A DNA stretch of 64,000 bases from Nitrosovibrio sp. Nv6. Lineage in GTDB: Bacteria; Pseudomonadota; Gammaproteobacteria; Burkholderiales; Nitrosomonadaceae. Both the position numbers and the translations under genes were made by a program. The notes under the pieces are model-generated. The model was not told where the DNA came from, ran no database searches, and worked only from the letters and a program-made list of their open reading frames with translations. How positions within the stretch are numbered: the first letter of the stretch is position 1; the number at the start of each line of letters is the position of its first letter. Positions 26,908 to 36,460 of the stretch are shown here, piece by piece. The stretch is taken from positions 620,001 through 684,000 of the forward strand of contig NZ_FODX01000001.1 of assembly GCF_900110495.1 (NCBI RefSeq), in the 5' to 3' direction.

Positions 26908-27318
26908 TTACTCGATGACGTTCAAGGAGCCGGGCAGGTGAATATTCTTGGGATGGAGCTGGCACCAAATGGTAAAAGCGCCGGCCTTGTCGGCTACGAA
27001 GCTGATCTCCTTGGTTTCTCCCGCCTTGATTACTTCCTTGATTTTATACTCGTCAATGGAAAATCCCTCGCTGATAGGCGATTTGTTGTTTATTGTAATC
27101 TTTACAGAGGTCCCCTTTTTGACAGTCAACGCCTCGGGTTCATTGAGAACATTAAAAGCGCGAATATTTTTAACTGTCACGCCTTCGACCTTAAGCTCAG
27201 GAATGGTGGTGTCATAAGCGTTAATGACTACCGTAAATTTCTGTTCCGCTGCTTGGGCGGTCCCTGCCAACAGCAACCCAAAAGCAAGACTCACAAACAT
27301 CGTTTTGGTTATTTTCAT
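26908..27318 (-). CDS. Exported cupredoxin-like protein
   Basis: The 136-residue protein has a clear signal peptide ([19 protein letters not shown], then TAQA). The mature ~112 residues form a beta-sandwich of the cupredoxin type: [18 protein letters not shown], then [20 protein letters not shown] and [17 protein letters not shown]. The CQLHP region supplies the usual Cys and His of a copper site. In EfeO/CuA-like relatives a glutamate or second His completes it, and here E in SEGF or ISEG is a candidate. It is a periplasmic metal-binding or electron-transfer protein by inference. It is a single-gene unit with a terminator downstream. Confidence 0.75.
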   Translation of the reverse strand: MKITKTMFVSLAFGLLLAGTAQAAEQKFTVVINAYDTTIPELKVEGVTVKNIRAFNVLNEPEALTVKKGTSVKITINNKSPISEGFSIDEYKIKEVIKAGETKEISFVADKAGAFTIWCQLHPKNIHLPGSLNVIE

Positions 27319-27455
27319 CGTTACTTTCCTTTATTCAAATTGACGTTTTAATGAAATGGCATCCAGCGGTCATTACTTTAGATTGGATAGTGACGGATGT
27401 CAATGGTCAGCGCTTCTGTCTTCTCTTCCAGGGCTGCTGATGAAAATCCCTATTC

Positions 27456-28850
27456 TTATAAAGGGATTACCGAAGTGTTCTTTTTCAGGCACCGCTGCAA
27501 CAGCTTGTAAGTATCAGGATCGAAACCCAACATTGAGCGTGTCTCCAGTACATCTTCAAGCCCCCTCTCGTCTCCCACTGTTGCGAGATGGCACCAGCTC
27601 TCGAAGACATGAACCTCGGTGCGATTTGATGCCTCATCGTGTTCACGAATTCCGATCCTGCCTCCATAGGGCCAAGTCTTTAACCTGAAGGGGCCCAGCG
27701 CCTGCCTGAGGCGCAGATAATGCAACTCGGGCTTCTCCTTGCCAGCGCATACGCCATCGCAGCGTTTTAGCTGGTGAGCGAAACAGGCGCCTTTGCCACT
27801 TTCAATCCCGATTACCCTGGGGCAGAGCCTGTTGTCTCTTGCAATGGCTGAAAGCGCTTCCGTGGCGGCCTTTTTCGACCTGAAGAGGCCATAGAGATGC
27901 TCGAAAACCTCCGGGCAAATTTCATCCCTGGTCACGATGTTTACCAGCGGAATCTGGTTAAGGCCGCTGGCCAGGCTAAGCGAGAACAGATTGGGGGACC
28001 TGCGCAGAACACGGTTATAAACGGGGAAGCGTTCCTTGATCAGCCGCGATTCCAGCAGCAGCGCACCCAGTTCTCCAGCCGTCCCGATCCATTCAACACG
28101 GCGAACCTCCCGTCCGATACGCATGTCGCGGCTGGAGGAATGATCTCCACTGAAATGAGACATCACGCGAGATCGCAAGGTGACACTCTTGCCGATATAG
28201 AGGGGCAGATCGTTTTCTCCATAGAAGAGATAGACACCGGGACCATCAGGTATCTCTTCCAGGAACGCCGCATCCAGCCCTGCCGGCAGACTTGGCTCCC
28301 TCAAAAGCGAAACAACGGCTTCAAGAATGCGGGCTTCTCCGAGTTCGCGCCTGGCTGCCTCCAGATAGGCGATCACCAGCTCCACGTCCCCCATGGCACG
28401 ATGGCGTGCTTGCGTGCCGAGTCCATGCCGCTGCATGATTGCATCCAGCCCATGCCCTCTGTGCTGCGGGTAGAGCTTGCGCGATAGCTTGACCGTGCAT
28501 ATGACCTTTTGCCTTAGAACGGCACCGAGGCGCCTGAATTCGCTCTTGAGAAAGCCGTGGTCAAAACGCACGTTATGCGCTGCCAGTACCGTCCCCTCAA
28601 TGTAGCCATAGAGTGTGTGTGCCACCTCTTCGAACGTCGGGGCATCCTTGACCATCTCGTTGGTGATGCCCGTCAAGCGGGATATGAAGGGCGGGATACT
28701 GATCCCCGGATTGACCAGTGTCTGCCAGCACTCTGTTTCAATGCCGTATTCAAACCGGATCAAGGCAATTTCGGTAATGCGGTCATAGAGAGGCGTACCC
28801 CCGGTGGTCTCCAGATCCAGGATGACGCAACTGGGCAGGTTGGAAAACAT
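27456..28850 (-). CDS. DnaQ-like exonuclease fused to a UvrC-type GIY-YIG domain
   Basis: The 464-residue protein joins two nuclease domains. Residues ~8-170 are a DEDDh 3'-5' exonuclease: VILDLETTGGTPLYDRITEIA, split as Exo I, then LAAHNVRFDHGFLKSEF, and HRAMGDVELVIAYL with the Exo III His/Asp. Residues ~200-285 are a GIY-YIG domain like UvrC/Cho: GPGVYLFYGENDLPLYIGKS, RVMSHFSG, then ALLLESRLIKERFPVYN, the last holding the metal-binding Glu. The fusion is known in many proteobacteria and usually annotated as an exonuclease or Cho-like repair protein. A role in nucleotide excision repair is inferred from the domains. No cofactor-binding gene is adjacent. Confidence 0.88.
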   Translation of the reverse strand: MFSNLPSCVILDLETTGGTPLYDRITEIALIRFEYGIETECWQTLVNPGISIPPFISRLTGITNEMVKDAPTFEEVAHTLYGYIEGTVLAAHNVRFDHGFLKSEFRRLGAVLRQKVICTVKLSRKLYPQHRGHGLDAIMQRHGLGTQARHRAMGDVELVIAYLEAARRELGEARILEAVVSLLREPSLPAGLDAAFLEEIPDGPGVYLFYGENDLPLYIGKSVTLRSRVMSHFSGDHSSSRDMRIGREVRRVEWIGTAGELGALLLESRLIKERFPVYNRVLRRSPNLFSLSLASGLNQIPLVNIVTRDEICPEVFEHLYGLFRSKKAATEALSAIARDNRLCPRVIGIESGKGACFAHQLKRCDGVCAGKEKPELHYLRLRQALGPFRLKTWPYGGRIGIREHDEASNRTEVHVFESWCHLATVGDERGLEDVLETRSMLGFDPDTYKLLQRCLKKNTSVIPL

Positions 28851-29399
28851 TACTTGTAGTCTTTACGTGTGTTAAAGAGTAATCAGCCGGCAAACAGGCG
28901 CTTGCCAGAATATGGTCGAGCAGTTTTATGCTCAGGATGTATACCGCTGCTGCCGAACCGGTGACACCGCTCCCAATTGCCTGCTGATGGAGGTCCATTC
29001 CGTATGGCTTCGCCTACCCGTCTTTTGACCATCGAGACAGATAAGCGCAGAAAAACCTTATCTTATATATGGCTCTGGATCGCGTTCAAGCGGATCTATT
29101 TGTTCCATCGTTTTTGATTTTAAAACAGTTCAGAGATTTTCTCTCCTCTTTACTTCGACGGAAAATATATTTTCCCTACTGTTGGGATAGCGACGGACAC
29201 CTGGAAGAAAGCAATTACTGAGACAGGGCAGCATCATAAGCAAGGCATGGGGAAAATGTAATTGGAAGAGGCATTAACAGTGGGTATGGCTCTGGTCCCT
29301 TGCTTGAGCCGATTATTGAAGGGCAGTGTAAACATTTATGGTTACAATTACATAACTTGTCATTTTCAATGATTATTACAGATAGAGAGGCCCTTTATT
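28851..29399. other. Intergenic region before the sensor kinase
   Basis: About 550 bases separate the divergent exonuclease and kinase genes. I see no credible gene. An AT-rich stretch at 29345-29395 with TCAATGATTATTA probably holds the kinase promoter; the same TCAATGATTATT string occurs at 20550 upstream of paralogue unit B. Confidence 0.4.
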
Positions 29400-30563
29400 G
29401 TGACTCTGACTACCGATCAAAATCTCGACCCTGAAAAACTTTCGCCAACCGGGAGAAGAATGCTGGAGCTTCGAGATGAGGTCCTATCGGAATGGGTAAA
29501 AAGGGTTCGGCAAACCATCAAAGAAGCCGAACGACTGCCTCACCCAGCCCTGATCAATACCTTCCCATTCCTATATGACAACCTTGCAGAAGCCATTACG
29601 CCCGACTACCCCAGGACGCCAGGGGATGAAAGCAACACTGTAGCTACTGAACATGGCGGCGAACGTGCGCGACTGACCAACTACAACGTTCATTCGGTTG
29701 TATCAGAATATCAAATACTGAGATGGTCGATCTTTGATGTTTTAAAGTCGAATGATGTTCAGCTCGACGATAACGAAGTTTTTCTGATCAATGCTTCTAT
29801 TGATGTATCGATACGCGAGGCCGTAAATGCTTTCGCTCTTGCCCAAGCAGCGCTGCGTGAAAGATTCGTCGCCGCTCTTACGCATGATCTGAGAAATCCA
29901 TTATCAAATGCGCACATTGCTGCCCAATTGATCGAACAGTCTTCGGATTTAGCCAAGATAAAGGAATTTGCGGGACACATTGTAGCCAACCTCAAGCGTA
30001 TGGATGGAATGATTCAGGATCTGCTGGATTCCGCCAGATTTCAGAATGGAGAACGGTTACCGCTTCGTCTCGAGGAATTCGACATGCAAGAACTTGCAAA
30101 GGAAGTGTGCACACAGTTCTCAGTCATGCATGGCGCACGTTTTCAACTCATTGCCCAAACGGCCAGAGGCTGGTGGGATCGCGAGGCGATCAAAAGGGCA
30201 ATCGAAAATCTTATTGGCAATGCGCTGAAATACGGCACTCCTGACACCCCTATCAGGATCAAAATTGATTCGCTACACGAACGCGTGATACTGACTGTGC
30301 ATAACGAAGGAGAGCCCATACCTCAGGAACAAGCCGAAAGCATATTTCAGGTATTCCGAAGAGCAGGCACTGCAAAAGAAGGGAGCAAAGAAGGCTGGGG
30401 TATAGGATTGCCGTACGTTCGTAGTGTTGCGGAAAGCCATGGCGGAAGTATTGGAGTCGATAGCTCGGCACATCGAGGAACGACTTTCATGATAGACATT
30501 CCAGCGGACGCAAGGCCCTACCAGCATGCCCCAACGCTCGAGGGAAACAGGAAATCGAGTTGA
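29400..30563 (+). CDS. Sensor histidine kinase with RsbRD-type N-terminal domain
   Basis: The GTG at 29400 follows GAGAGG. The 387-residue protein has no membrane segment. Residues ~20-150 form an all-helical RsbRD-like sensor domain (LRDEVLSEWVKRVRQTI, SVVSEYQILRWSIFDVL). The HisKA dimerisation helix carries LTHDLRNPLSNAHIA with the phospho-accepting histidine near residue 162. The HATPase domain shows ENLIGNALKYGTPDTP (N box), EGWGIGLPYV (G box) and HRGTTFMIDIP. It should autophosphorylate in response to an intracellular or redox cue. No response regulator gene is adjacent. Confidence 0.85.
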   Translation: MTLTTDQNLDPEKLSPTGRRMLELRDEVLSEWVKRVRQTIKEAERLPHPALINTFPFLYDNLAEAITPDYPRTPGDESNTVATEHGGERARLTNYNVHSVVSEYQILRWSIFDVLKSNDVQLDDNEVFLINASIDVSIREAVNAFALAQAALRERFVAALTHDLRNPLSNAHIAAQLIEQSSDLAKIKEFAGHIVANLKRMDGMIQDLLDSARFQNGERLPLRLEEFDMQELAKEVCTQFSVMHGARFQLIAQTARGWWDREAIKRAIENLIGNALKYGTPDTPIRIKIDSLHERVILTVHNEGEPIPQEQAESIFQVFRRAGTAKEGSKEGWGIGLPYVRSVAESHGGSIGVDSSAHRGTTFMIDIPADARPYQHAPTLEGNRKSS

Positions 30564-30632
30564 TTCCATGGCAGACGCGCGCTCGAAAAGTCATGTATTT
30601 TCGATTTCAAAGCCCGGCTTTTTTGCCCCTGG

Positions 30633-31253
30633 TTAGCCAGCCGACTGCGGCTCCCGCCACATTGCTGCCAGAGGGGGGCCGCCCGGCCCGAACTGAAATT
30701 TCCTGATTACCCTGAACCCGTGTCGCTGGTAGAAGGGAATATTACTTGGGCTGGATGCTTCAAGGTATGCAGGCATCTGCTCGCGGTCGCAACGCGCGAG
30801 CATAACGCGCAGCAGAGCACTGCCCAGCCCTTGTGCCTGGTGATCGGGATGTACCCCAAGCAAGTAGAGATAATAATGCCGCTCAACCGGATGATGCGAT
30901 TTCATCGTGTCGAATCCTCGACTGAGACGCATAAAGCGATTGATGCCGCAGACGCGCATATACAGTGGAATGAGCGAACATTCCTGCCAGAACGTAAGTT
31001 GCCACTGATCATGGCGAGTCCAGATTGCGGTACCCACTCCATCGTTAGCGGTAAAGGTCAAGCCGTATGGTTGGTATACGTCCAGCGCTCGCTTGAAGCC
31101 GGCGCGCATTGCCCGTTCGCGGCCTGCATCGGTACGAATACAGAACTTCGCAACCGGATCGTTATCAAATGCCGCTGCCAGGGTAAGCGTAAGCAGCGAA
31201 GCATCCGAGCATTGAGCGTGCCGAATCGCAGGTTCAGATGGCAGGCTGGGCAC
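30633..31253 (-). CDS. GNAT-family N-acetyltransferase
   Basis: The 206-residue protein has the GNAT acyl-CoA site: YLYLLGVHPDHQAQGLGSALL (split here as beta-4 and the Q/R-x-x-G-x-G/A motif QAQGLG) near residue 135. This is followed by YLEASSPSNIPFYQRHGF, the beta-5/alpha-4 region. The N-terminal part is typical of fungal- and actinobacterial-type GNAT proteins of unknown substrate. It could acetylate an amine on a small molecule or protein. It lies between the sensor kinase and a methyltransferase without clear operon links. Confidence 0.85.
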   Translation of the reverse strand: MPSLPSEPAIRHAQCSDASLLTLTLAAAFDNDPVAKFCIRTDAGRERAMRAGFKRALDVYQPYGLTFTANDGVGTAIWTRHDQWQLTFWQECSLIPLYMRVCGINRFMRLSRGFDTMKSHHPVERHYYLYLLGVHPDHQAQGLGSALLRVMLARCDREQMPAYLEASSPSNIPFYQRHGFRVIRKFQFGPGGPPLAAMWREPQSAG

Positions 31254-31360
31254 CGTATTTGTCCAGGTTCATATTCTGTTGAAGTGCAGTAGCCGCAGGA
31301 ACGAGCTGTAACAGGATCATTCAGGGAAGTTATTCACGGATGACTTTTCGAAGTTCCTGG

Positions 31361-31936
31361 CTACAGCCTCATTGCGAGCACACAGAAACCCTTATCCTTT
31401 TGCACCAGTTGCGGTTCGAAAAAACCGGCCGCAAGCAGTCTGCCAGCTACGCCTTCCTTCGATTGTCTGGAATGCGGCGTAAACCCCAACACGATTCGGC
31501 CAGCGGGTTTAATCACCCGCCGCAGCTCCTTAAGCCCCGCTACAGGATTAGGCCAGATCTGCATCGAGTTGATCGCTAATGCTTTGTCGAATGCCTCTTC
31601 CTTGAAGGGCAAGCTCTCCACCGAGGCCTGGCACAGGTCGACACGACCATTTCGAATCGAGTCAAGGTTCCGCGCTTGAGCTTGCGAGACCATCACCGAT
31701 GAGATGTCAGCGCCCGTCACGTGCCCAGCGCTCACCCGCTTCGACAAGTACTGCACGACGATGCCAGGCCCGAAACCGATTTCCAACACGGAGTCGTTCG
31801 ACTCAATTTCCAGTAGTTCGACGGCCCAAGCCCCTTTGTCGTCATTCATTCGCGCCATGATCACCCCACCCAAGCGTCCTAATCGACCTCGGGGACGTCC
31901 AAACATTCGCATCAATATGACGTCAGCAATACTCAT
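31361..31936 (-). CDS. Class I SAM-dependent methyltransferase
   Basis: The 191-residue protein carries motif I VLEIGFGPGIVV (SAM-binding glycine loop) near residue 50. It also has the acidic post-I strand GADISSVMVSQAQ, motif II FDKALAINSMQIW and the LKELRRVIKPAGRIVLG strand. These are the hallmarks of methyltransferase-11 / UbiE-like enzymes. The substrate is not predictable. The N-terminus (MRMFGRPRGRLGRLGGVIMARMN) is typical of a group of small standalone methyltransferases. Confidence 0.88.
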   Translation of the reverse strand: MSIADVILMRMFGRPRGRLGRLGGVIMARMNDDKGAWAVELLEIESNDSVLEIGFGPGIVVQYLSKRVSAGHVTGADISSVMVSQAQARNLDSIRNGRVDLCQASVESLPFKEEAFDKALAINSMQIWPNPVAGLKELRRVIKPAGRIVLGFTPHSRQSKEGVAGRLLAAGFFEPQLVQKDKGFCVLAMRL

Positions 31937-32029
31937 GGTCGCTCATGCCAATGGCTTATGCTGGCTGGTCTTGCACTTCATCTGTACCTGCATCACCAGG
32001 ACTTGCCCTAATGAGTGATAGTTTACCCA

Positions 32030-34960
32030 TCATAAACGATCTATTTCGCTGAGTAATGATTGCAGCTTTTCTATCTCGACCGGCTTGGTAAGGTGATAAT
32101 TGAATCCAGCCATTAGCGCTCGTCGGCGGTCGTCTTCGGATCCCCATCCGGTCAATGCTACAAGGATCAAGCCCTTCATGTTCGAATCAGAACGGAGTTG
32201 TTGTGCAACTTCATACCCGCTCAGGCCAGGAAGGCCAATGTCAAGGAACATTACGTTAGGTTGAAAGGTTTGAGCGGCCTTAAGAGCATCCGGTCCAGTG
32301 TGAACCGTCTCTACCGTATGTCCAGACAACACAAGGAGCATGGCGAGTGTCTCAGCGCCATCCACATTGTCGTCCACCACCAGAATGCGACGGGGAACAG
32401 ATAAACTACAGGAGTCACCTGCCCCAGCAATTTGCCCCTTGATTATTTGCGTTTCGGCAATGGGAAGACGGACAACGAACGTGCTGCCTTGCCCCAGGCC
32501 TTGGCTTTCCACCGCGATGGATCCGTTATGCATTTCAACAAGGCGCTTGACGATGGCTAACCCGATACCCAATCCTCCCTGTGAGCGATCCAGGGTTTTC
32601 CCGACCTGACTGAATAATTCAAATACCTCTGGCAGAGCCTCTGACGTAAGACCGGCTCCATTATCCCGCACCCTGATGATCACTTCGCTGCCGTCTCTCT
32701 CGGCAGACAACTCAATTCGTCCTCCTTTGGAAGTATACTTCGCCGCGTTATTCAGGAGGTTACTTACTACCTGGGCCATACGCGTTGGATCGGCGTCAAG
32801 CAGGAGCAACTCTTTAGGACTCGAAATGAACAGCCTGTGCTTGTTTTCCTCAATAAGGGGCCGACTCAGTTCAAGAGCTGCATCCAGTACTGTGCGAACA
32901 TCTACCCGCTCCTTCTTGAGTCGGATCTTTCCGCTGGTGATGCGGGAAACGTCGAGCAGATCGTCGATCAGGCGGACCATATGTTCCACCTGCCGCTCCA
33001 TGATCTCCCGGGTCCTCACCGCGGCCTCCATCGAAGGTGCCAGCTTGAGCACGGCAAGTCCGTTACGAACGGGGGCAAGAGGATTTCTCAGTTCATGAGC
33101 CAGCGTGGCGAGGAATTCATCCTTGCGTCGATCCTGCTCCCGCACCTGCTCATAAAGACAGGCGTTTTCGATCCCGGCAGAGGCAATCGCGGCGAGCTGC
33201 ACCAGAATCGCTTCGTCCTCTTCGGTGAATTCGCCTTGAGCCTTGTCGGTGAGTTGGACCAAGCCGAGGTTTTTCCCTCCGTGGCCGATCAGCGGCACGG
33301 CGAGCCATCCCCTCATCGGTGGATGATCTTTGGCATGTTTTCCAAACCCTTTCCACGCTGGGTGGGCTTCCAGCTCTTGTTGAGTCATCCGCATCGGACG
33401 ATTGGTCCGACATACTTCCATGTAAATGCCCGATCCATCAGGCTTCTCAGAATAGGCATGGTAACCAGCATACTTGTCCGACAGTGATACCGCTCTAATC
33501 GCCTGTGTCCAGTTTTCTGAAATAGTCACGGAAGTCACCGCTTGATGGGCTCCAAGCATGGAGCAGGCTTCTTCAGTCAAAATCCGGGCAATGCTGTCCA
33601 CCGACCACTCAACGTTCATCGACTTGCTTGCATTGGCTACCCGTGCCAGAAGTGCAGCACGGCACTTTTCCATTCCCAGGAGAGCGGCCATCTCTTCTTC
33701 GGATTGCTTCCGCTCCGTGACATCCCGGTATGTGACGACCGCTCCAGCGGGTCGGCCATCGACCATTATTGGAGAAACAGAGTAGGTAACCGGTACCGTG
33801 CTGCCATTCTTCCGCCAGAAGACATCGTCGTCCACGCGCGCGGGCACGCCCTCACGCACGGCTAAGACGACAGGGGACTCATTGACAGCGCGATGACGGC
33901 CGTCCGAGTGTGTGTGGTGAATGATGTTGTGCAGTTGCCGACCAACGAGTTCCTGGGCCTGGTAACCAAGCATTGCTGCCCCGGCCGGATTCACGTAGGT
34001 GCAGCGGAAATCTGGCCCCATTACATAAAGACCATCACCGACGGATTCAAAGATGGCCCGCAGGTGCTCTCGGCTTTCCTGAAGATCCTTCTCGACCTGC
34101 TTGCGGTCGGTGATATCAAGCAGGTTTCCGGCATATCCGAGAAATTGGCCTTCGGGGGAGAAGCGAGGGCGGCCTGCGTCGATGATCCACCTGTACACGC
34201 CATCGGCCCGCTGCAGCCGATACTCGATGGAGAAAGCTTCATTCCGCTCGTTTGCAAAAAGGAAATGTTTGCTTGCTGTCTCCCGATCTTCCGGATGCAC
34301 AGCATTGAGCCACCCGAAACCCAGGCCTTGGTCCTCGCGTTGGCCGGTGAACTCGTACCATCCGTGAGAGAGGAAAGAGCAGAAACCGTCTGGCTCCGTC
34401 ACCCAGAGCATGGCCGGAGCGGCGTTGGCAAAACCATGAAATCGCTCTTCGCTTTGCTGGAGGGCTTGCTCGGCCCGCCGGCGCTGCAGAACGACAGCCA
34501 TCTGGTTGGCGCCAAGCTCCAGCAGCAGCCGGTCTTCCTCCGTTGGAAAATCTACGCGTCGGGAACCAGTGACTAAAACGCCATGTTCTTCCAAGCCGGA
34601 TCGATTGAGAGTCATTCGCAGAGTGCCGGTTCCAAACGGATCAGGTACTATAGCAACTGGAATCGAAGCAGCATCGGTCAAGAGCGAAGCGAGCCAGTCC
34701 CGTGTTTCCGAAATGCAGCGGTTGGCATCACGACGATGCTTACTGCATATAGCCTCCGTAAAGCCAGAGCTGCTGGGCTGGGGAAGGCGAATGTAGACCA
34801 AGTCAAGATCAAGAGTACTTGAGAGAACATTAGCGAACCTCTTGGCAATATCCTCCGGTTCTAGGCCAGCCCACGCCCCAGACAGGGTCGAGAGAGCTAG
34901 TAAATCCCGCATTGTTTGCCGCAAGCGTACCGCATCAGTATCGTTTTCAGCTACATCCAT
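32030..34960 (-). CDS. Hybrid sensor histidine kinase / response regulator with PAS and GAF domains
   Basis: The 976-residue protein is soluble and multi-domain. Residues ~20-165 form a GAF-like N-terminal region. PAS domain 1 (RFHGFANAAPAMLWVTEPDG) is near 170 and PAS domain 2 (LRAIFESVGDGLYVMGPDF) near 300, each with PAC extensions. A GAF domain occupies ~445-600. HisKA follows with LATLAHELRNPLAPVRNG, its histidine near residue 623, then HATPase with NLLNNAAKYTSKGGRI and GGLGIGLAIVKRLVE. The C-terminal receiver domain has ILVVDDNVDGAETLA, with the phospho-acceptor Asp in FLDIGLPGLSG and Lys in LTKPVEI. It probably senses light, redox or a ligand through PAS/GAF domains and relays internally. 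No DNA-binding output domain is present. Confidence 0.9.
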   Translation of the reverse strand: MDVAENDTDAVRLRQTMRDLLALSTLSGAWAGLEPEDIAKRFANVLSSTLDLDLVYIRLPQPSSSGFTEAICSKHRRDANRCISETRDWLASLLTDAASIPVAIVPDPFGTGTLRMTLNRSGLEEHGVLVTGSRRVDFPTEEDRLLLELGANQMAVVLQRRRAEQALQQSEERFHGFANAAPAMLWVTEPDGFCSFLSHGWYEFTGQREDQGLGFGWLNAVHPEDRETASKHFLFANERNEAFSIEYRLQRADGVYRWIIDAGRPRFSPEGQFLGYAGNLLDITDRKQVEKDLQESREHLRAIFESVGDGLYVMGPDFRCTYVNPAGAAMLGYQAQELVGRQLHNIIHHTHSDGRHRAVNESPVVLAVREGVPARVDDDVFWRKNGSTVPVTYSVSPIMVDGRPAGAVVTYRDVTERKQSEEEMAALLGMEKCRAALLARVANASKSMNVEWSVDSIARILTEEACSMLGAHQAVTSVTISENWTQAIRAVSLSDKYAGYHAYSEKPDGSGIYMEVCRTNRPMRMTQQELEAHPAWKGFGKHAKDHPPMRGWLAVPLIGHGGKNLGLVQLTDKAQGEFTEEDEAILVQLAAIASAGIENACLYEQVREQDRRKDEFLATLAHELRNPLAPVRNGLAVLKLAPSMEAAVRTREIMERQVEHMVRLIDDLLDVSRITSGKIRLKKERVDVRTVLDAALELSRPLIEENKHRLFISSPKELLLLDADPTRMAQVVSNLLNNAAKYTSKGGRIELSAERDGSEVIIRVRDNGAGLTSEALPEVFELFSQVGKTLDRSQGGLGIGLAIVKRLVEMHNGSIAVESQGLGQGSTFVVRLPIAETQIIKGQIAGAGDSCSLSVPRRILVVDDNVDGAETLAMLLVLSGHTVETVHTGPDALKAAQTFQPNVMFLDIGLPGLSGYEVAQQLRSDSNMKGLILVALTGWGSEDDRRRALMAGFNYHLTKPVEIEKLQSLLSEIDRL

Positions 34961-35593
34961 CGAGTTGGTCCTCCTGGTACACCTGCCGGCGTATAGAGCG
35001 GTTACTCATCAGTGGTTGGTGCCTGACCCCGTGAGAGCCAATTGAAGATCCGGGAGAGAAAGTGAGGAGAAGTTCTTTAGGCACTTTCTCAGAGGGAACA
35101 TGGAAAAGATTCTCTGGACATTTGCCGATGATAACCATTGTGGGATGCCAGATGTCGGGAACAGGTAAAGACGTTCAATTATTTTACCAATAAGGATCAT
35201 ACTGGGCTATTTCGCAATTGAACCGGACATGCTCCTACAGGGACAACGCCAGCGGCTGGCGTGGGCTGTGACACCGATAGGCGGGAAAGACAAGATATTC
35301 GCGCCCGCGAATATCTATCCTGCGCTGGGGTGATCTCATCGGTATGTTTTGCATATTCGAAAACATGCTCCGGATCGCTGGTCTGGTTGACGAGTCCGCC
35401 CCCACCCTTACATCCACATCCCAGGTTGCCAGTGTTGAATGGCTTCACCTTAAGATTATCCGGCAACGGTAAGTGAGGTGGTTTTCCTCTTCTATTCCTC
35501 GATTTGATTTCAGCTCTGAATTGGTAGCCTCAATGAACCAGGCGATTGGGGCATCCATTTTCGCTTGGGAATTAACTAAAAAAGGAGAATAAA
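34961..35593. other. Gene-poor region
   Basis: This 630-base stretch contains minus-strand open frames at 34947-35200 and 35197-35466. The latter would need a TTG start and has no ribosome-binding site. Its peptide includes LPDNLKVKPFNTGNLG and a Cys/Gly run. I do not annotate a gene here. Confidence 0.4.
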
Positions 35594-36121
35594 ATGGCCA
35601 CCGCCCATGACAATTATGTATATTTTGATATAAACGGCATGAAAGCTTTTAGTTTTACAGAAACAAGTCACTCGATAACATCGGGGCAACCATATCACGG
35701 CGTTACATCCGGCATAAAAAAGGAGGATGGCCACGATCAAGCCTACATCATGGTTAATGCTGGGAGAAAGAAAACAGCTACCGTTGCAGACTGGTTTAAA
35801 TCAGCAACTGGTAATGGCCAGACTGTAGTATGTGATAGCGCTGGAACTTACCCCAATGAACTGAACTTTGCCGTGCAAGGCACGATGAAGATCACGAATC
35901 AGTCCAATCAGGTGATAGTTGTTGAAAATTTTATTGTCGCCCAGGGACATTTTTTTATGACCAATAACTGGTGGATCTCAAGCCCTACTATGACAGGTAT
36001 TCACGTATCGATCTCAGGGGCGGCCAAGCAAGTGTGCTCCGTGGAAGGCAGCCCTATACCGGCAATAGTGACTTTTAGTCCAAAGACGCCCTGCGTCAAT
36101 CATTTCAGCATTGGCATATAA
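35594..36121 (+). CDS. Hypothetical beta-rich protein of 175 residues
   Basis: The ATG follows a good ribosome-binding site (AAAGGAG, 8 bases before). There is no signal peptide or membrane segment. The sequence is rich in Gly, Ser, Thr and aromatic residues with alternating hydrophobic patterns (HDNYVYFDINGMKAFSF; NQVIVVENFIVAQGHFF), suggesting a beta-sandwich or lectin-like fold. Four cysteines lie in the second half. I do not recognise the family. It is followed by a strong hairpin at 36211 and lies about 1.1 kb before the prophage late genes. Whether it belongs to the prophage is unclear. Confidence 0.6.
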   Translation: MATAHDNYVYFDINGMKAFSFTETSHSITSGQPYHGVTSGIKKEDGHDQAYIMVNAGRKKTATVADWFKSATGNGQTVVCDSAGTYPNELNFAVQGTMKITNQSNQVIVVENFIVAQGHFFMTNNWWISSPTMTGIHVSISGAAKQVCSVEGSPIPAIVTFSPKTPCVNHFSIGI

Positions 36122-36178
36122 AAACCAAGACGGCTTTCCGGAGCGCAGGCCAATCCTGAATCCCGAAGTTTTCGCATA

Positions 36179-36212
36179 TATGTTCTCTCCCCCCTTATGT
36201 TCTCTCCCCCCT
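36179..36212. repeat. Tandem 17-base repeat, two copies
   Basis: TATGTTCTCTCCCCCCT occurs twice in direct succession (36179-36195 and 36196-36212). The second copy runs into the hairpin that starts at 36211. Confidence 0.85.
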
Positions 36213-36250
36213 TGCCACTACAGACCCTGATAAGAGTCTGTAGTGGCAAG
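36211..36250 (+). terminator. Perfect 15-bp hairpin after the 175-residue gene
   Basis: CTTGCCACTACAGAC (36211-36225) pairs perfectly with GTCTGTAGTGGCAAG (36236-36250) around a ten-base loop. GTTTTAAG follows. It lies between the convergent 35594 gene and the small minus-strand frame at 36260, so termination is the simplest role. A protein-binding palindrome is an alternative. Confidence 0.55.
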
Positions 36251-36259
36251 GTTTTAAGA

Positions 36260-36460
36260 TTATTCCTGCAGCGCCCCCACTTTGAGATTATCCGGCAGCC
36301 AGCGCAAGCCATATGATTTTGCATTCACCGATTCGACCAGTTCACCCTCTTTCGTCTTCGTCATGGTCTGCGCTATTTGAGGGGAAATCTGCTCTCCCAT
36401 CACTTCAATAATCCGGTCTTTGGATACGTACGAAGGTAGTTCTCCGGCGTGGGTTCCCAC
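36260..36460 (-). CDS. Possible small protein or C-terminal gene remnant
   Basis: A 66-codon frame from a GTG at 36458-36460 gives a protein-like sequence, VSKDRIIEVMGEQISPQIAQ and later YGLRWLPDNLKVGALQE. The composition looks real, but there is no clear ribosome-binding site. It may be the tail of a decayed gene. The LPDNLKV string recurs in the minus-strand frame near 35450. I cannot assign a family. Confidence 0.35.
   Translation of the reverse strand: MGTHAGELPSYVSKDRIIEVMGEQISPQIAQTMTKTKEGELVESVNAKSYGLRWLPDNLKVGALQE

Noticed and set aside
35197..35466. Cys/Gly-rich minus-strand peptide as a RiPP-like precursor
   Set aside because: Only a TTG start without a ribosome-binding site is available, and no modification enzyme lies nearby.
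36179..36212. Direct repeats as a CRISPR remnant
   Set aside because: Only two units occur, directly abutting and without spacers, and no cas gene is in the window.
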